From positions 209,764,478 to 209,828,477 of the forward strand of contig OU015490.1 of assembly GCA_907164885.2 (NCBI GenBank): a DNA stretch of 64,000 bases, in the 5' to 3' direction. The DNA is from Dolomedes plantarius (Eukaryota > Arthropoda > Arachnida > Araneae > Dolomedidae). The notes beneath the pieces are model-generated. The model saw only the letters and a program-made list of their open reading frames with translations. It made no database searches and was not told where the DNA came from. The position numbers and the translations under genes were made by a program. Of the stretch, positions 1 to 12,171 are shown piece by piece (position 1 is the stretch's first letter; every line of letters begins with the position of its first letter).

Positions 1-1037
1 GACATTCCAATTGCGATTGCCCTCTATTGTGTCTGGAATAATTAGAATTAGTTACTTAAACTAAATTATTTACAAATTTCAAGGGTCTTAAACTATACAG
101 GAAAATTCTCCATTTTTTAAGATTATTGTTGATTAATAAGTTCCATCTGTTTATATAAGCTATGTAATGTGCTACATAGATTACTTCGTAAGTATTAGAC
201 AATAATAATTCTGAGATTGTGTGATTGATTAGTAAAATATCCTCGGTGCCAAAATTTATTATATATGCCATGAGTAGTTTTAAATCATAATTTTAGACAC
301 AATGGCTACAGATTCGGTATCAAACGTGTAACTGATACTATTACTTTAGATTTTCATTTTGTAGCGGGCTTTTCCGAGGGAATTTAATATGGTAATTTAA
401 CAATTTTTGGAAAATAAATATAAAAAGGATATTCTTTCTCAATATTATTTTTCTTAATTTGAGAATAAAGTAGTTAGTTTTATGAGGGAAATGGGATTAA
501 TAATTCATACGTTGTACATTACAGCATATTTTGAGTCAATAATTTTTTACAAAACTAAAAGACTTGAAAAAATCATAAGGTACAGCTATAACATTAAGTC
601 TTATAGTAACTGATATGTATATACAAACATTTTTCCATTCATTATCGTATTACTTATGATCTTAAAAAGTCTTAACATTTATAAAAACATTCCAAAAATA
701 GAAAGTAAAGATAATACATGGGTAGGTTTTGATACATATTTCAAAGAATATGAAAAAGCGTATTGCTTATCTCCTGTATCAGAAAAATAAATGAAAGAAT
801 TCAACCAGGATGATTAAACCGTCATATAATTATTCCTAGTAAATAAACATTGTCACCAAAATCATACTCAAAATTAATGCAATGTGCATTGTCAATACAG
901 TGAGTGCAATTATGTACAAATAAGTATATAATGATATATGAATGAAGATGCAATGAATTTAAGATGGTGCATGAACAGACTATTTATGCGTATAGATCTA
1001 TCAAACAATATGTCTATTTAAACAAACACACACTTAT

Positions 1038-1092
1038 AAATAAATAAATAAATAAATAAATAAATGTATATATATATATATATATATATATA
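1038..1092. repeat. (AAAT)n/(TA)n microsatellite
   Basis: About seven AAAT units run directly into about fourteen TA units. It is a plain compound microsatellite. Confidence 0.9.
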
Positions 1093-2444
1093 CATAAAAA
1101 CACAGAGGAAACAATTGCGATTGTCTCATTAAATCCATTCGATTTTTAAAAAAATAAATATATAATTTCACCATTTAATTATATGTATATATCACTTAAT
1201 TGCCTACAACTTCCAGTTTTCTATACCCCGTTATATTCACGTATACGTATAGCTTATTTTAAAAACATGAGAGGATATAAAAACAGTTGATGAAATTTCA
1301 AATTATCCGGGCATAACATTCCGAATGACAAATAACTCAATTCCAGATATTCTTAGCTTTTTGTAAAAACCCTCATTCTTGACGCAGGGATTCTATAAAG
1401 TCAAATATTTGAAAACTGCATTGACATAATCTCTGCATACGAGTAAGAAAAGTGGAAAAAATGAAACCAGACTGTTATCACAATACTTTCAAAGTTTAGC
1501 CCAAATTGGATCTGATAAGAAATGTAAGAAATATTTTACCTATTAATAATAATAGAAACATTCCGGCATTTCTGAGAAAAGGAATAATGACTCCCATCTC
1601 TTTTTCATAACTTCAAAGAATGAGATTGAAAATAAACTTTTTCGAGTAATTTACTTTTTCAAAAGGATTTTTCATTATTGCAAACTGTTGTGAAAACTTT
1701 ATATCGACATATTGCTGAATGGGAATATTTTCTATGTAAATTTGCACATCTGTGACATCCTTAAAGTTTTACAAATCATTTGAGAGGCTAAGTTTTCAAT
1801 TTTATTTTAAATCAAAATTTCAGATGTATGCTAGTAAACAAGTAATTCATGAAATAAGCCAGTTAACGTTTAGTTATTCTTTCATGTAATATAATTTTTT
1901 GATGCATTTGCTTATTTATGAAATAAGGTGATTTTTATGAAAAGTAAACTGAAGAATAATTAATAAAACAGATTTATAGCTCGAAAATATTTCTATTTCA
2001 ACGAAATGCACTTAAAGCTTAATATGGGGTTTAAATGTGTTTTGAAAGAAAAACCGCTTTCTACCCGCTTATTACTTTTCGATAAAAGTTTGAAGAAACC
2101 TTTAGTAAGCTAATTTATAGAAGATTTATAAAAAAAAATATCAACCAGAAATAGTGAATAGGTCAAAGGGAAAAAATGTGAAAATATTCAAGAACGTTGA
2201 AAATCTTTTAGCTATAAACCGCGTATAGACACAGTGGCCAATTTTAGATTTCAAATGGACCGCTATTGCCTCGATGAGCATCTAAATAGGTTTAAAATAC
2301 TTCCATCTAAGATATGTCAAGTTTCTATTATTTGCGTTATTAACTCATATCACCTTGTGCGTTCATCCTGATGTAGATTCTGAACAAGTAAGTAATGTTT
2401 ACAAGTTATATTGGTATGCCAGAACACTTTAAAGAAACATAAAA

Positions 2445-2515
2445 AGCCTTAAAGAAACATAAAAAAAATTTAACCTCTATCGGTGAGTTTAAATTTTTTT
2501 ATGTTTCTTTAAGGC
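2445..2515. repeat. Perfect inverted repeat (hairpin)
   Basis: Two ~26-bp arms, 2445-2471 and 2490-2515, are near-perfect reverse complements around an ~18-nt loop. The arm core reads AGCCTTAAAGAAACAT. A partial extra copy of the arm core (TTTAAAGAAACATAAAA) lies just upstream at 2429-2445. It may be a tiny foldback element or the tip of a MITE; no target duplication was recognised. Confidence 0.6.
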
Positions 2516-2665
2516 TTGTTTCTAACTGTGTATGTTTTGCTGTATTTTCAATTTCCTTATGGTTTGTGATGTAGTGGGCGCCAGAAATGCAATGGTTTGA
2601 TTTCAAATAAATCCACAAGCAGAAACAGATTAAGTTTAAATCTCATGAATACTTAAAGAACTCAC

Positions 2666-2778
2666 CTTGGGCTATCCGCAGCAACAAAGACAGCTGATAA
2701 GGCAGCTTCAAGAGCTTTACTTTTGCAGTCTTTATTCCGAATCCTGTCTATCGCGTGGTCGTACTTATAGTATCTCTT
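2666..2778 (-). CDS. Candidate coding exon of an unidentified gene
   Basis: On the minus strand an open frame of 113 bp ends at a strong 5' splice site (AAG|GTGAG) and can start after an AG at 2779-2780. It encodes a charged stretch beginning KRYYKYDHAIDRIRNK, followed by an alanine-rich helix-like segment ending VFVAADSPR. The frame stays open upstream to about 2796. Composition looks more protein-like than the surrounding AT-rich DNA. I do not recognise the protein and found no partner exon nearby. It may be an exon of a gene with large introns, a pseudo-exon, or a transposon remnant. Confidence 0.3.
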
Positions 2779-2922
2779 CTTAGGGAGCAATGTTGGTACA
2801 CTTATGTGGTGTTCCCATAATTAAAGTAACCAATAAACTCTCGGTGATGGATAAGCTAATATGTCATCAGGACAAAGTTCTTGTCCCATTTATACATATC
2901 GAACTCTTTCTCTCTCTCTCTC

Positions 2923-2974
<52 letters not shown>

Positions 2975-4011
2975 TGTTGATTATGAAGGTGGAAACAACT
3001 TTATATAAGAATGGAATGCGAGGGTAAAGGGCTTCAATCTATAAAGACAGATTTGTGTAATGTTAGACCAACAAGTAGGCTATTCTCCTTCGTAAAAGGA
3101 GTGAAAGAAAAGAATATGCAATGCTGTTACCCTCATGGAAACGAAATAGCCTGCATTAATGATTGATTTCGAATATTATCATTTTCTTTTCCAGAATATG
3201 TTATTCAGGTTATTAGTATCACTTATGATAGTGCTTTTTTTACCGGATAAAGCTTTTTTAAAGTAAAAAATAATGCTACAGGATTCTTTATTTTAAAAAA
3301 AGATAATGCAGTAAAAAAATTTAGTATTAAAAAAATAATTTTTGACAACGAACATATAAAGAGATAAACGTATGGATAAAATAATATTTAGCATCACTAC
3401 ATTGTTTTCATTCTATAAAATGTGTCATTTCACACCTCCTAAACTAACCATACAGACAGTGAGACAAGTATAAACTAAGTTTTGTATATATTATCATTAT
3501 TTACGCAAACTCACAAAAATTCTATTTTCCCGAAGACTGAAAGATGCAATTTGTCATGTCATGGAAAATATGTCTTAATGGTACGTTTGTCAATCTTCTA
3601 GGTTTCTTTTTATTTCTCATGGGAATGTGTCAGTATGCAGATTAATTACTACATTCCCAATAGTTAGTAAGGGAATTTTATGTTAGTTGACAGCTGATCG
3701 ATACCTGATATTTTAAAAATCTAGTAGAAAGGATCTCGTAAAATGGAGGCATGGAATTTATGACGTCAGTCTTATAAGTTTTAGTATTGTGTAAATTAAC
3801 TAAAGAAAGCATATATTATCATAGCATTTCTCTTTCTATGACAGTCCTACTTATTTATATTTAACCGCTTTCAAGGGTTATTAAGGGGCTTCATTTGGCA
3901 TGCTGGGAGCAGTCCATACTCATTTAGTGGACGGTTAAATATTTTAATTTGTTTCGAGTGCAAATGGCTGTATCAAATGCGCCCACCCATATATACCTAC
4001 CTACATACATA
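2779..4011. other. No gene recognised apart from the microsatellite
   Basis: AT-rich sequence with no convincing coding frame on either strand. A tract of TACC/TACA units at 3992-4012 precedes the mariner relic. Confidence 0.45.
2908..2971. repeat. (TC)n(TA)n compound microsatellite
   Basis: Nine TC units are followed by about 22 TA units. The short ORF across it, with a run of alternating Ile and Tyr, is a by-product of the repeat. Confidence 0.9.
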
Positions 4012-4465
4012 CAAGATGCGGTAGAATAGACTCCCATACTTAAGAGGGGGAGTCAGAGGGGGAGATCACTATTAAAGGGGGGAGAAGGAGGCAAATTATC
4101 TGGCAGATTTTCTAGACACCATAAGTAGGTCCGGTGAACATCGCGGATTCGTTATCGAGACTTTCTTCTTTAAAAACAATGACTCTGTAACCTCGACATA
4201 GAGGACATTTAGGACAAGCTTCGAGAACTGTGCAACAGATGTCGAACAACAATATTGCGATGGGTTTCAAACGTTAGAGTAAGTGGGTCGCATTACCAAA
4301 GAAATCAAGTGGTCTTACTCAATACATCTGAACACCTGAAGATGTGTAACAAGTGAATGATGTGACGCCGCTTTTATTGAGGAAAGTTGCCACTATTCCA
4401 TAAAAGAGGACCAGCAGAGCGACGAAAACTTTAGAGAAGGACTCGGCAGTACATCTGAAATAATG
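4012..4465 (+). pseudogene. Degenerate mariner-like transposase, N-terminal part
   Basis: From about 4130 the plus strand reads, with stops, like the N-terminal helix-turn-helix region of a widespread arthropod mariner family: an R-G-F-V-I-E-T-F-F start, then N-D-S-V-T-S-T, R-T-F-R-T-S-F, and a decayed continuation to about 4460. The terminal sequence at 4012 onward (GCGGTAGAATAGACTCCC) matches in inverted orientation the right end of the element at 6292-6905, so both belong to one family. No catalytic DDE/D region and no right terminus is visible, so this copy is truncated. Confidence 0.55.
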
Positions 4466-6291
4466 AGCTCCACCTCATTAATGTTATTTTTAAAACCTAG
4501 GCGAGTAAACTAGATTATATATGTAATATTAGACAATATAAATCTTCTTTCTGTAATTTTTTTCGTTCTTTTTGTATTACCCTTGGAATGTGGCAGTCCA
4601 TTCGGCTGCACCATGCACATAGAAAAATGATTTTAAAAAAAGGTTATATTCTTCTCTAAATTCACACATTTGAGACGTAAAATGTCGCTTAAACATTCAG
4701 TAATAAGGCATTTCCTCATTTCACAAAATTTTGCTTGTTCTTTCACAAAAAAGTAAAGTAAATTAAGACATAAAGGCAGCATTTTTTATTTCTCGAAGTA
4801 ATGTGTCTTAAATTAGGAAACAAAGATATTCCGGTGACGACAATTACTAATGTTCAGTAGCGACCTTCGCCAAAAGGGCCAACTAAGTGGACACTGGATG
4901 GATCCGGTTTTTCGAAATTAAACTATGGCTTACCAACGTAGACTTCTGTATTAAGATATTGAAATTGAAAACAAAAATAAATAAATGACATTTATCATAA
5001 ATTATATGTAGTTGAGGCAGGGTTCACATTATCAGAACCCTGCTGCTATTTTATACGACAAATTCATGCGATATGTATTTTTAAAAGACATAACACTGTA
5101 TTTTAAAAGGTCAAAGGGTAGAAAAAAAATTATCGTTTCTATTCTTCAACTATTGATGAAAAACAGTCTAGGTTGGATTTATATTCATGAACCCGACATG
5201 AGTGAAAATTGCATTTTCATCTATAAATAATAATGTGATGAACACTATTACAGGAAAAAGAATTTTCGAACGAAGTATTTATAAGAAATTAGGGTTAGTA
5301 ATCTCAATAGTACTTTCCAAAAATGTATTTCAGGGATTTTCGCTTTAGGCTTTCTTGAGAGTTTAAATCTTATACTAGAATAATAACAACTTTATCTAAG
5401 TACAAGAAAATCCTAAAAGAGAGAATTATGCAGTTGCTGCATATCTTTGTACATGGTTAGAAGGTATTTGAATAAAACCTCGCCCTTATAAAAATTTCAA
5501 AACTGTCAAGGGGACAAGGCATGGAAATAAATCAGTTTTAAAACATCACTTATTTCATAAGAAAAAGTGTTACTGTAAAGTTAACTTTCAGGAAACGTTT
5601 TATTGTGAAAATTGAAATTTTGTGAAGGACTGCGAGGGTAAAATCACATTTTCTGCAAAATGTCAAGTTAATTCTTAATCCCTTTTACTAAGACATTTCA
5701 TTTGATGGCAAACACATTCGATGTAACTTACGCAATTTAATTTGTGTCATATATGTTCATTCGTATAATATGACACAAATTAAATTCTCTAAAAGTTTCA
5801 CAGTCTTCATGCGTTACACAATTTACTCCACTTTTGCACACTTTTACATACTGTGTTCCTATTTACTCTATTTCAATCACTGTTTAGTGTAAATTTACTT
5901 ATTCTAACATTTATCTTTCAGAGGTTTTAGCAATTCAGAATTTCAAATGCAAGAAAACTAAAAGATCTAAATTCTATAAATTTTTTTCTTTTGATAAATT
6001 AACCCTATTGGACAAGGTCAGAATGTCTCTAAATTTTTCTGACTTTCTACCTCTTAACAAAAAGTTGCCCCTAATCGTACCCAGGGCGTGGAAACCCCCA
6101 TGTGAGAATTATGCAGATAAGAGGGTGTTTAAGTTCCTTCACTCTCTTTAATTCAACCTATTAGTGTTGATTCAATGTCTTAAAACATGTCCCAAATTCT
6201 TCCCGAGACACTGTAATGATTGAAAATTGGACAACGTTAATTTTCACGACATATTACTCTCAAAAAGATAGATGGAACTGCATCTTTAATA
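4466..6291. other. No gene recognised
   Basis: AT-rich non-coding sequence. Small ORFs such as 5012-5230 have no recognisable domain and no coding bias. A perfect hairpin at 5734-5786 is listed separately. Confidence 0.45.
5734..5786. repeat. Perfect 19-bp inverted repeat
   Basis: Arms 5734-5752 and 5768-5786 (AATTTAATTTGTGTCATAT and its exact complement) are separated by 15 nt. This could be a cruciform, a transcribed hairpin, or a small foldback element remnant. Confidence 0.7.
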
Positions 6292-6905
6292 CAGGGTGTG
6301 GCATAATAAAGTCCCATAATTCAAAAGGTAATAAAATATGAACAAAATAATTCAAAAAATGGTTTATGTTTTCGAAAAGCACTAACGATCTAGTTTTTCT
6401 TTCACTAAGTTTTGAAAATTATGCCACCCAGGTACTGGCTATTATTTGCGATGTACTGTCGAAGTCGTTCTCTAAAGTTTTCCATCACTCTATTGGTCAT
6501 TTCTGGGGGAATGGCAGAAACTCCAGCACGAATAATTTACTCAAGGGCTTTTTGCATATTTTCATGTGTTTTAAGGTTCCGGGGACGACCACTTTTTTCT
6601 AATTAATAATACGAGCAACTTGTTTTCACGTTTAAACCCATTGCATGATTTTTTTTTCTATCAGGAGCGACGTCAATTGGATACAACTTCAAGCTCGTCC
6701 ATAATTCCCTCTGTGTTGGTTATAGAATCTTTGTTTTTAAAAACGCCTTCATAATGAAACCTAGTTGTTCACAGGACCAACTCACGGTGTCTACTGACAG
6801 CTAGAAAATCAGACCGAACTGTTGCCACTTCTCGCACCACCCCAACCCCTAAACTCCCTTACCATTGACCTTCAGAAATGTAGGAGTGTATTCTACCGCG
6901 CCCTA
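6292..6905 (-). mobile_element. Internally deleted mariner-like element
   Basis: The ends are imperfect inverted repeats (CAGGGTGTGGCATAATAAAG on the left; TAGGGCGCGGTAGAATACAC on the complement of the right), and TA flanks both sides. Read on the minus strand, the right part gives a decayed N-terminal transposase (C-E-Q-L-G-F-I-M-K-A-F). The middle gives the linker motif SGRPRNLKTHENM. The left part gives a C-terminal-like stretch ending in YLGGIIFKT. The DDD catalytic domain is missing, so this is a non-autonomous deletion derivative of the family seen at 4012-4465. Confidence 0.65.
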
Positions 6906-7307
6906 TAGAAGTTGAAATCAGATTCTCTGGAATGGAGTGATTTTTTACCCCATTTATCAATGCAATAACAGAGGCAGTACTGAAGATTACAAGATGTTGG
7001 ATTTTTCACATACTGCTCAAGAGTCTATAAATTATTCTATGGTGTACGCGTACCACAGATTGAAAAACGTTGGACTAGGGAAATGTTTAAACCATTACTA
7101 CTTGGAAACACAATGCAAAAGAGCTTAAAGTCTTGATTTAAATGATCATTTACTCATCAGGTGTATTATACATGTATAAACTAAACACTAATCATTTCAT
7201 TATATGATATAAAACTTAATAATTACAAAGGGTATCGAACATTCGTAAATTATTATTTAGACAGGTAAAATATTTCTATGTTATCTATCGATATTATTCG
7301 TAATAAT

Positions 7308-7478
7308 TTATATATATAAAACAGTTCCGTAACTAACTGACTGACTGACAGACAACGCACAGACAACACAATGACATTAATTCATGATTTATATTCGATC
7401 ATAAAAACAATTTCTATCATTAGATTTGTAAAAAAGTTGAACAATTTATTATTTTTTGGTAGAGATTATCATAATATA
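7308..7478 (+). mobile_element. Extra Helitron-like 5' end fragment
   Basis: A second copy of the element head (TATATATAAAACAGTTCCGT, then GACT repeats) sits ~170 bp upstream of the Helitron at 7479. It continues into sequence from about 7372 to 7478 that also flanks the inverted copy near 9696-9805. It is either a truncated tandem copy or the true start of a longer variant. Confidence 0.5.
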
Positions 7479-8215
7479 TCTATATAAAACAGTTCCGTAA
7501 CTGACTGACTGACTGACTGACATATAACGCAGACAAAACCGCTGGACCTAAAGGGCGGAAATTTTTCTTATAGGACGATTCTTCTTATAGTGTCAGAGTG
7601 CAATAAGAGAGGTTTTTGAAAAATCCTTCTTAGATTTTTTAAAATTAAATTTTAAGCTGTTTTTGAAACATTCTTTAAAATTTGCATTTAAAATAATAAT
7701 TAGAGGGTTATGCAATTTATATCACGAGAAAGGTCCTAAAAATTTCCTTTAAAATGAAATCTTTTTCGAATCTGTACCTCCATTTTCTGATTTTTGGTGA
7801 ATTTGTAAAGATAAATTTTTAGAATTTAATTTATTAAATGCTGATCACGTGATTTCTTTTCTTTTCGTGATACTTTAAATTAATTTATCGTCACGTGAAT
7901 AACAACGAAATAAATTGACAACATTTTTCTTTTCTTTCTAATGCGGCAGACAATTGGATTTTATCCAAAAAAATATTAAAATACTGTAAAAGAAATGTTC
8001 CTGAAACTGTACTATATTAACTGCACTATATTCTTTACTATGTTCTATTAGATTTAACTTGAATATTTTCTTCTACATTATTTTGTCTATAAAAATATCC
8101 ATTAAGATTTCTTTATAAATATATATATATATTTTTTGGTTTTGGGCATTAATTGCATACATTGACCGTATTTAATTTGAATGTACTCCGTAGCGAAGTA
8201 CGGGTTTTCAGCTAG
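7479..8215 (+). mobile_element. Non-autonomous Helitron-like element, copy 1
   Basis: It starts with TCTATATAAAACAGTTCCGT and ends TTTTCAGCTAG|T, the 5'-TC and CTAG-3' hallmarks of Helitrons, with no terminal inverted repeats. A run of CTGACTGACTGA follows the head, and GCGAAGTACGGG precedes the end. No Rep/helicase frame is present. Copies with the same ends occur at 8894-9695 (inverted), 12253-12956 and 54438-55274. Confidence 0.75.
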
Positions 8216-8893
8216 TTTAACATGAGAAGGAAAAGTTGTTCCAAACAATGTTAAAATCCCTTTATTCTTCATTTTTAAACCTTTCTTCAATTGTCGAACA
8301 TTGTTAACTAATTTTATCTTCTAGAAATACTAGGGAAAGTAATTTTTAAAATATCACGGAAATTAAATCTAGTTAACGCAAAAGATCTTAAGGTCACAAA
8401 AGACTAGTTCTTAATGAGAAACTCATTACAAGGAAAGATGGTTTTAACTTTGTTAATAATATGTTGCTTCCAGTTTAAAACGAAAATATTGGTAAACAAA
8501 TTAAACTAAACCACAGGTAAACATTATTTCTAATATGTCCCTTTGTTCTATACCTTGATGACATTCTCTGCATCAAGAATGACAAAGGCACTGCAATACT
8601 GCGGTAATATTCAGGAATGGAACAGATGTCTAATGCTTTTCCAATAATTCCTATGCGGAAATTTCGAAAAATGATTTAATTCATTAAAATTGCTTTGCTC
8701 CATGGCAAGTATGTAAATGTCACTTAATGCAACAAAATTTTTCTTGCAGCTGAATAGTATTTCTGAAGAAAGAACTCAGGTCATAGTTCAATACAAACGA
8801 GATTTATTTTTTCTTTAAAAAAAAGTATTTAGTTATGAACGTTTTTAGTATATGTGTTTACTTCAAAAGAAGAGTAAGAAATGTATACAAAGA

Positions 8894-9695
8894 CTAGCTG
8901 AATACCCGTATTTTGCTATGGAGTACATTCAAACAACGGTCAACAAAGAATTCAAACAACGAATTAAATACAATGGTCAATGTATGCAATTAATTAATTT
9001 TTAAAAAATTGTGTATATATATATAATAAATACGACTATCAATGTATACAATTGATGTAAAAAAATATATATTTATTAAAAAATCGTAAAGAATATTTTT
9101 ATAGACAACATAATGTAGAAGAAAATATTCAAATTAAATCTAATAAAACATGCAAAAGAATCTAGGACAGTTTGAGGAATATATATTTTACTGTATTTTA
9201 ATAATTTTTTGGATAATGTCCAATCGTCTGCCGCATTACCAAGAAAAAAATATTTTTGTCTATTTCGTTGTTATGCACATGACGCAAAATTAGTTTAAAG
9301 TATCACAAAAAGAAAAGAAACCACGTGATCTGCATGTAATATGTTAAATTCTAAAAATTGATCTTTAAAAATTCACCAAAAATTAGAAAATGTAGGTAAA
9401 GATTTGAAAGAGATTTCATTTTAAAGGGATTTGCATGATCTTTCTTGTGATATAAATTTTTATAACACTCAGATTATTATTTTAAATGCAAACTTAAAAA
9501 AAAAACTTTAAAAAACAGCTTAAAAATTTAATATATAAAAATCTAAGATGAATTTTTCTAAAATCTTTCTTAGTGCACCCCTACACTATGAGAAGTATCG
9601 CCATACAAAATTTCAGCCCTTTAGGTCCAGCGGTTTTGTCTGTGCGTTATATGTCAGTCAGTCACTCAGTCAGTTACGGAACTGTTTTATATAGA
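8894..9695 (-). mobile_element. Non-autonomous Helitron-like element, copy 2 (inverted)
   Basis: This is the same family as 7479-8215 in the opposite orientation: the complement of CTAG lies at 8894-8897 and the TCTATATAAAAC head ends at 9695. About 110 bp beyond the 5' end (9696-9805) also match the sequence before copy 1 in reverse. The homology therefore extends outside the canonical element. No transposase frame is present. Confidence 0.75.
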
Positions 9696-9890
9696 TATAT
9701 TATAATAATCTCTACCAAAAATAATAAATTCTTGAACTTTTTTACAAATCTAATGATAGGAATTGTTTTTATGATCGAATATAAATCATGAATTAATATC
9801 ATTTTTTGCATTTTCAGGTTTTTTAAGCAAAATTGTATGAATATTTACTGAATTAGTATCATTAAAAAAGGCATTAAAGAAACCGAAATA

Positions 9891-11103
9891 TACTGCCACT
9901 GAATTAGAGATACCTACCTAGTAACGAGTTGGGCCTCCCCTGGCCTTGATAACGGCTGCCACACGACGAGGCATAGATTCAACAAGTTTCTGGAAACGTT
10001 CCACGGGAATGGCTTGCCAAATATTGGCTAAAGCTGTCCATAATTCAGTAAGGTTCTTTGGTGCTGTGTGATGGCCTTTCACGCCTTGTTCCAAAACATC
10101 CAAAAGATGCTCAATAGGATTTAAGTCTGGGCTTCTAGGTGGCCAATTCATGACAGAGAAGTCAGAGGAATGCTCATCCAACCAGCCAGTAGCCAACCGG
10201 GACTTGTGAGAGGTACAGTTGTCTTGCTGGAAAATTCCATTACCGTGCGGATAACAGAACAGCATAAACCGATGGATGTGATCACCCAGCAACTCTACGT
10301 ACCGAATTGCATTGAGGGAGGTTGGTACACGCACCAAAGATCCCAAACTGTGCCACGAAAAAACACCCCAGACCATGAATGAGCCACCATGCCCTTGTAC
10401 AGTTCCAGCCAGGCATGCAGGATCCATGGCTTCATGAGCCTGAGGCCATATTCTCAGCCTCCCGTCGGCGTTAAGTAGTCGGAATAGAGACTCATCACTC
10501 CATGCTACTCGTTTCCAGTCCTCTACACTCCAGTCTCTGTGATCTCTTGCCCAGGCAATACGTGCAGCCCGATGGCGAGTATAGAGCAATGGTACTCTCG
10601 TAGGTGAACGGCTCCCGAAACCCATACGGTAAAGTGAGAGTCGCACAGTCCGTTTACTGACTGTACGACTGGCACCGTCATTAAACTGGGTGGTAATTTG
10701 AGCTAATGTTTGGCTTCGCTGGCTACGTACAATACGTCAGAGCCGTCTCTCACCACGGACTGTCAAGGCTAATTGTCCTTTGCAGTTTGCCCGATCGCTA
10801 GTTTTTTTCCACCATCCATGTATTCTTGGTATACTCTTGACACTGTCGACCTTGAAAATCCTAGCTGTCTGACGATTTCGGAAATTGAATGGGCCATGCG
10901 TCGCTCACCTATGATTTGTCCGCGATCGAAGGCGTCTAAATCAGGCAGTTTACCCATACTGGCAATTCTAACAACTAATTCAGAACAACCACAGTACGCG
11001 CTATATATGCAGTTACCACAGCGCCCTCACTTGCGCATACATGATGCGCAGCGTACACAATTTGCATACGCTTTGCTATCCCTAATTCAGTGGCACTTCA
11101 GTG
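9891..11103 (-). mobile_element. Tc1-like transposon, frameshifted
   Basis: Imperfect terminal inverted repeats share TGCCACTGAATTAG near 9895-9908 and, in reverse, near 11082-11095. The right tip (TTCAGTG) is followed by TA at 11104-11105; the left tip lacks several bases. The element contains one transposase gene on the minus strand, described at 9918-10957. Confidence 0.8.
9918..10957 (-). pseudogene. Tc1-family transposase, broken by a frameshift
   Basis: The N-terminal DNA-binding part (MGKLPDLDAFDRGQIIGERR, then a helix-turn-helix with GFSRSTVSRVYQ) is read from 10957 to about 10769 and ends in a stop. The catalytic part is open in another frame from 10646 to 9918 and ends SMPRRVAAVIKARGG. 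The DDE residues are visible: WSDES, IFQQDN and SPDLNPIE, with 36 residues between the second Asp and the Glu, a DD36E-type spacing. The linker between the two parts is out of frame, so the copy is probably dead, although the catalytic half is uninterrupted. Confidence 0.85.
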
Positions 11104-11377
11104 TATTTTTACTCTAGTAAACTATAATAAATTTAATAATGATAATAAACAATAGGGTATAAACATTTTGTGATAAAACTAAAAATTAATATCTAAAATT
11201 TCCAAAGTGATCATCCTTCTGAAGGACATAAGATATATTTATTTATTTATAATAGGTAAATTAGGGAGACATTTTTCAAAGGTTCAAAATAGTTAAAATA
11301 AAAAAAAATAATTAATTATGTTTCTATAAAGTTTAATTTTTTTCTTTGTTTGTTGTAATTTCTAATTACTTAAAATA

Positions 11378-11900
11378 CAGGTGTTTCAGAAAATTTGATA
11401 TCATTACATGATCCAATAGCCAATGCTAGTTCAAATAACCTAATTTTTTAATATCATGTGAGGAAGCACGTCAAATTTCTATTCCGATATTTTCCAGATC
11501 AATACAATGTGTTGTTGAAATGGCTGCCACATTCACTGGACCTGACGCTTTGTGATTTGTTTCCCTCAGAAGCTATGCTAAACACCTGATATGTGTACCC
11601 ATACTTCCTTCAAATGTAGAGAAACTCAAACTGAGAAACAATGCCGCTTTAGTAAATGTTACCAATGACATGCTACAGCGCGTTTGAAGGGAAATGTTAC
11701 GCCGACTTGATGTGTCAGGTGACACGCATATTGAACATTTGTATTATTGTTCATGGAATCCACATGCATTTGTATTTATCATTCATATTTTCGTTAATAA
11801 ATATATAACTACCTAACAACAGCATCTTCAGTTTTGTTAAATTATCCAATGTAGTTGCTAAAATATATAACTTATGATGATAATTGTCTTAAATACCCTG
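11378..11900 (+). mobile_element. Degenerate mariner-like element
   Basis: The ends read CAGGTGTTTCAG and, reversed, CAGGGTATTTAAG, and both are flanked by TA. Inside, the plus strand shows a decayed mariner C-terminus. It reads P-H-S-L-D-L-T-L-C-D-L (family motif SPDLTPCDF), then V-T-N-D-M-L-Q-R-V, R-L-D-V and HIEHL. It is short and non-autonomous. Confidence 0.6.
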
Positions 11901-12171
11901 TATATCAATGTGGTGATTCTAAACTATTGGAATATTAAAACTGAGCTACTTAGCAAGAGGATTAACTTTACCTTTAAATATATCAATAACATCATTTCCT
12001 TCATTACTTCTTTTATTATGAACAAAATTGGTTTTGATTAAATAGTTATCTCACAGGGTATGTGTAGTGAAGGCAAAGGCGTTCAAACTTATTGAAAACT
12101 ATTTCGGATACCATCATATTTGAGTTGATGTGATAATAGGTGATGAATGGTCAAAAGAAACTTATTAAGTA

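Larger units (their letters stand above)
1..2665. other. AT-rich non-coding stretch
   Basis: No open reading frame here looks like protein and no splice-flanked exon was found on either strand. The stretch is AT-rich intergenic or repeat-derived sequence. The only structured parts are a simple-repeat block near 1038-1092 and a hairpin at 2445-2515, listed separately. Confidence 0.5.

Noticed and set aside
10773..11117. 114-codon plus-strand ORF
   Set aside because: Antisense shadow of the N-terminal part of the Tc1 transposase and its terminal repeat.
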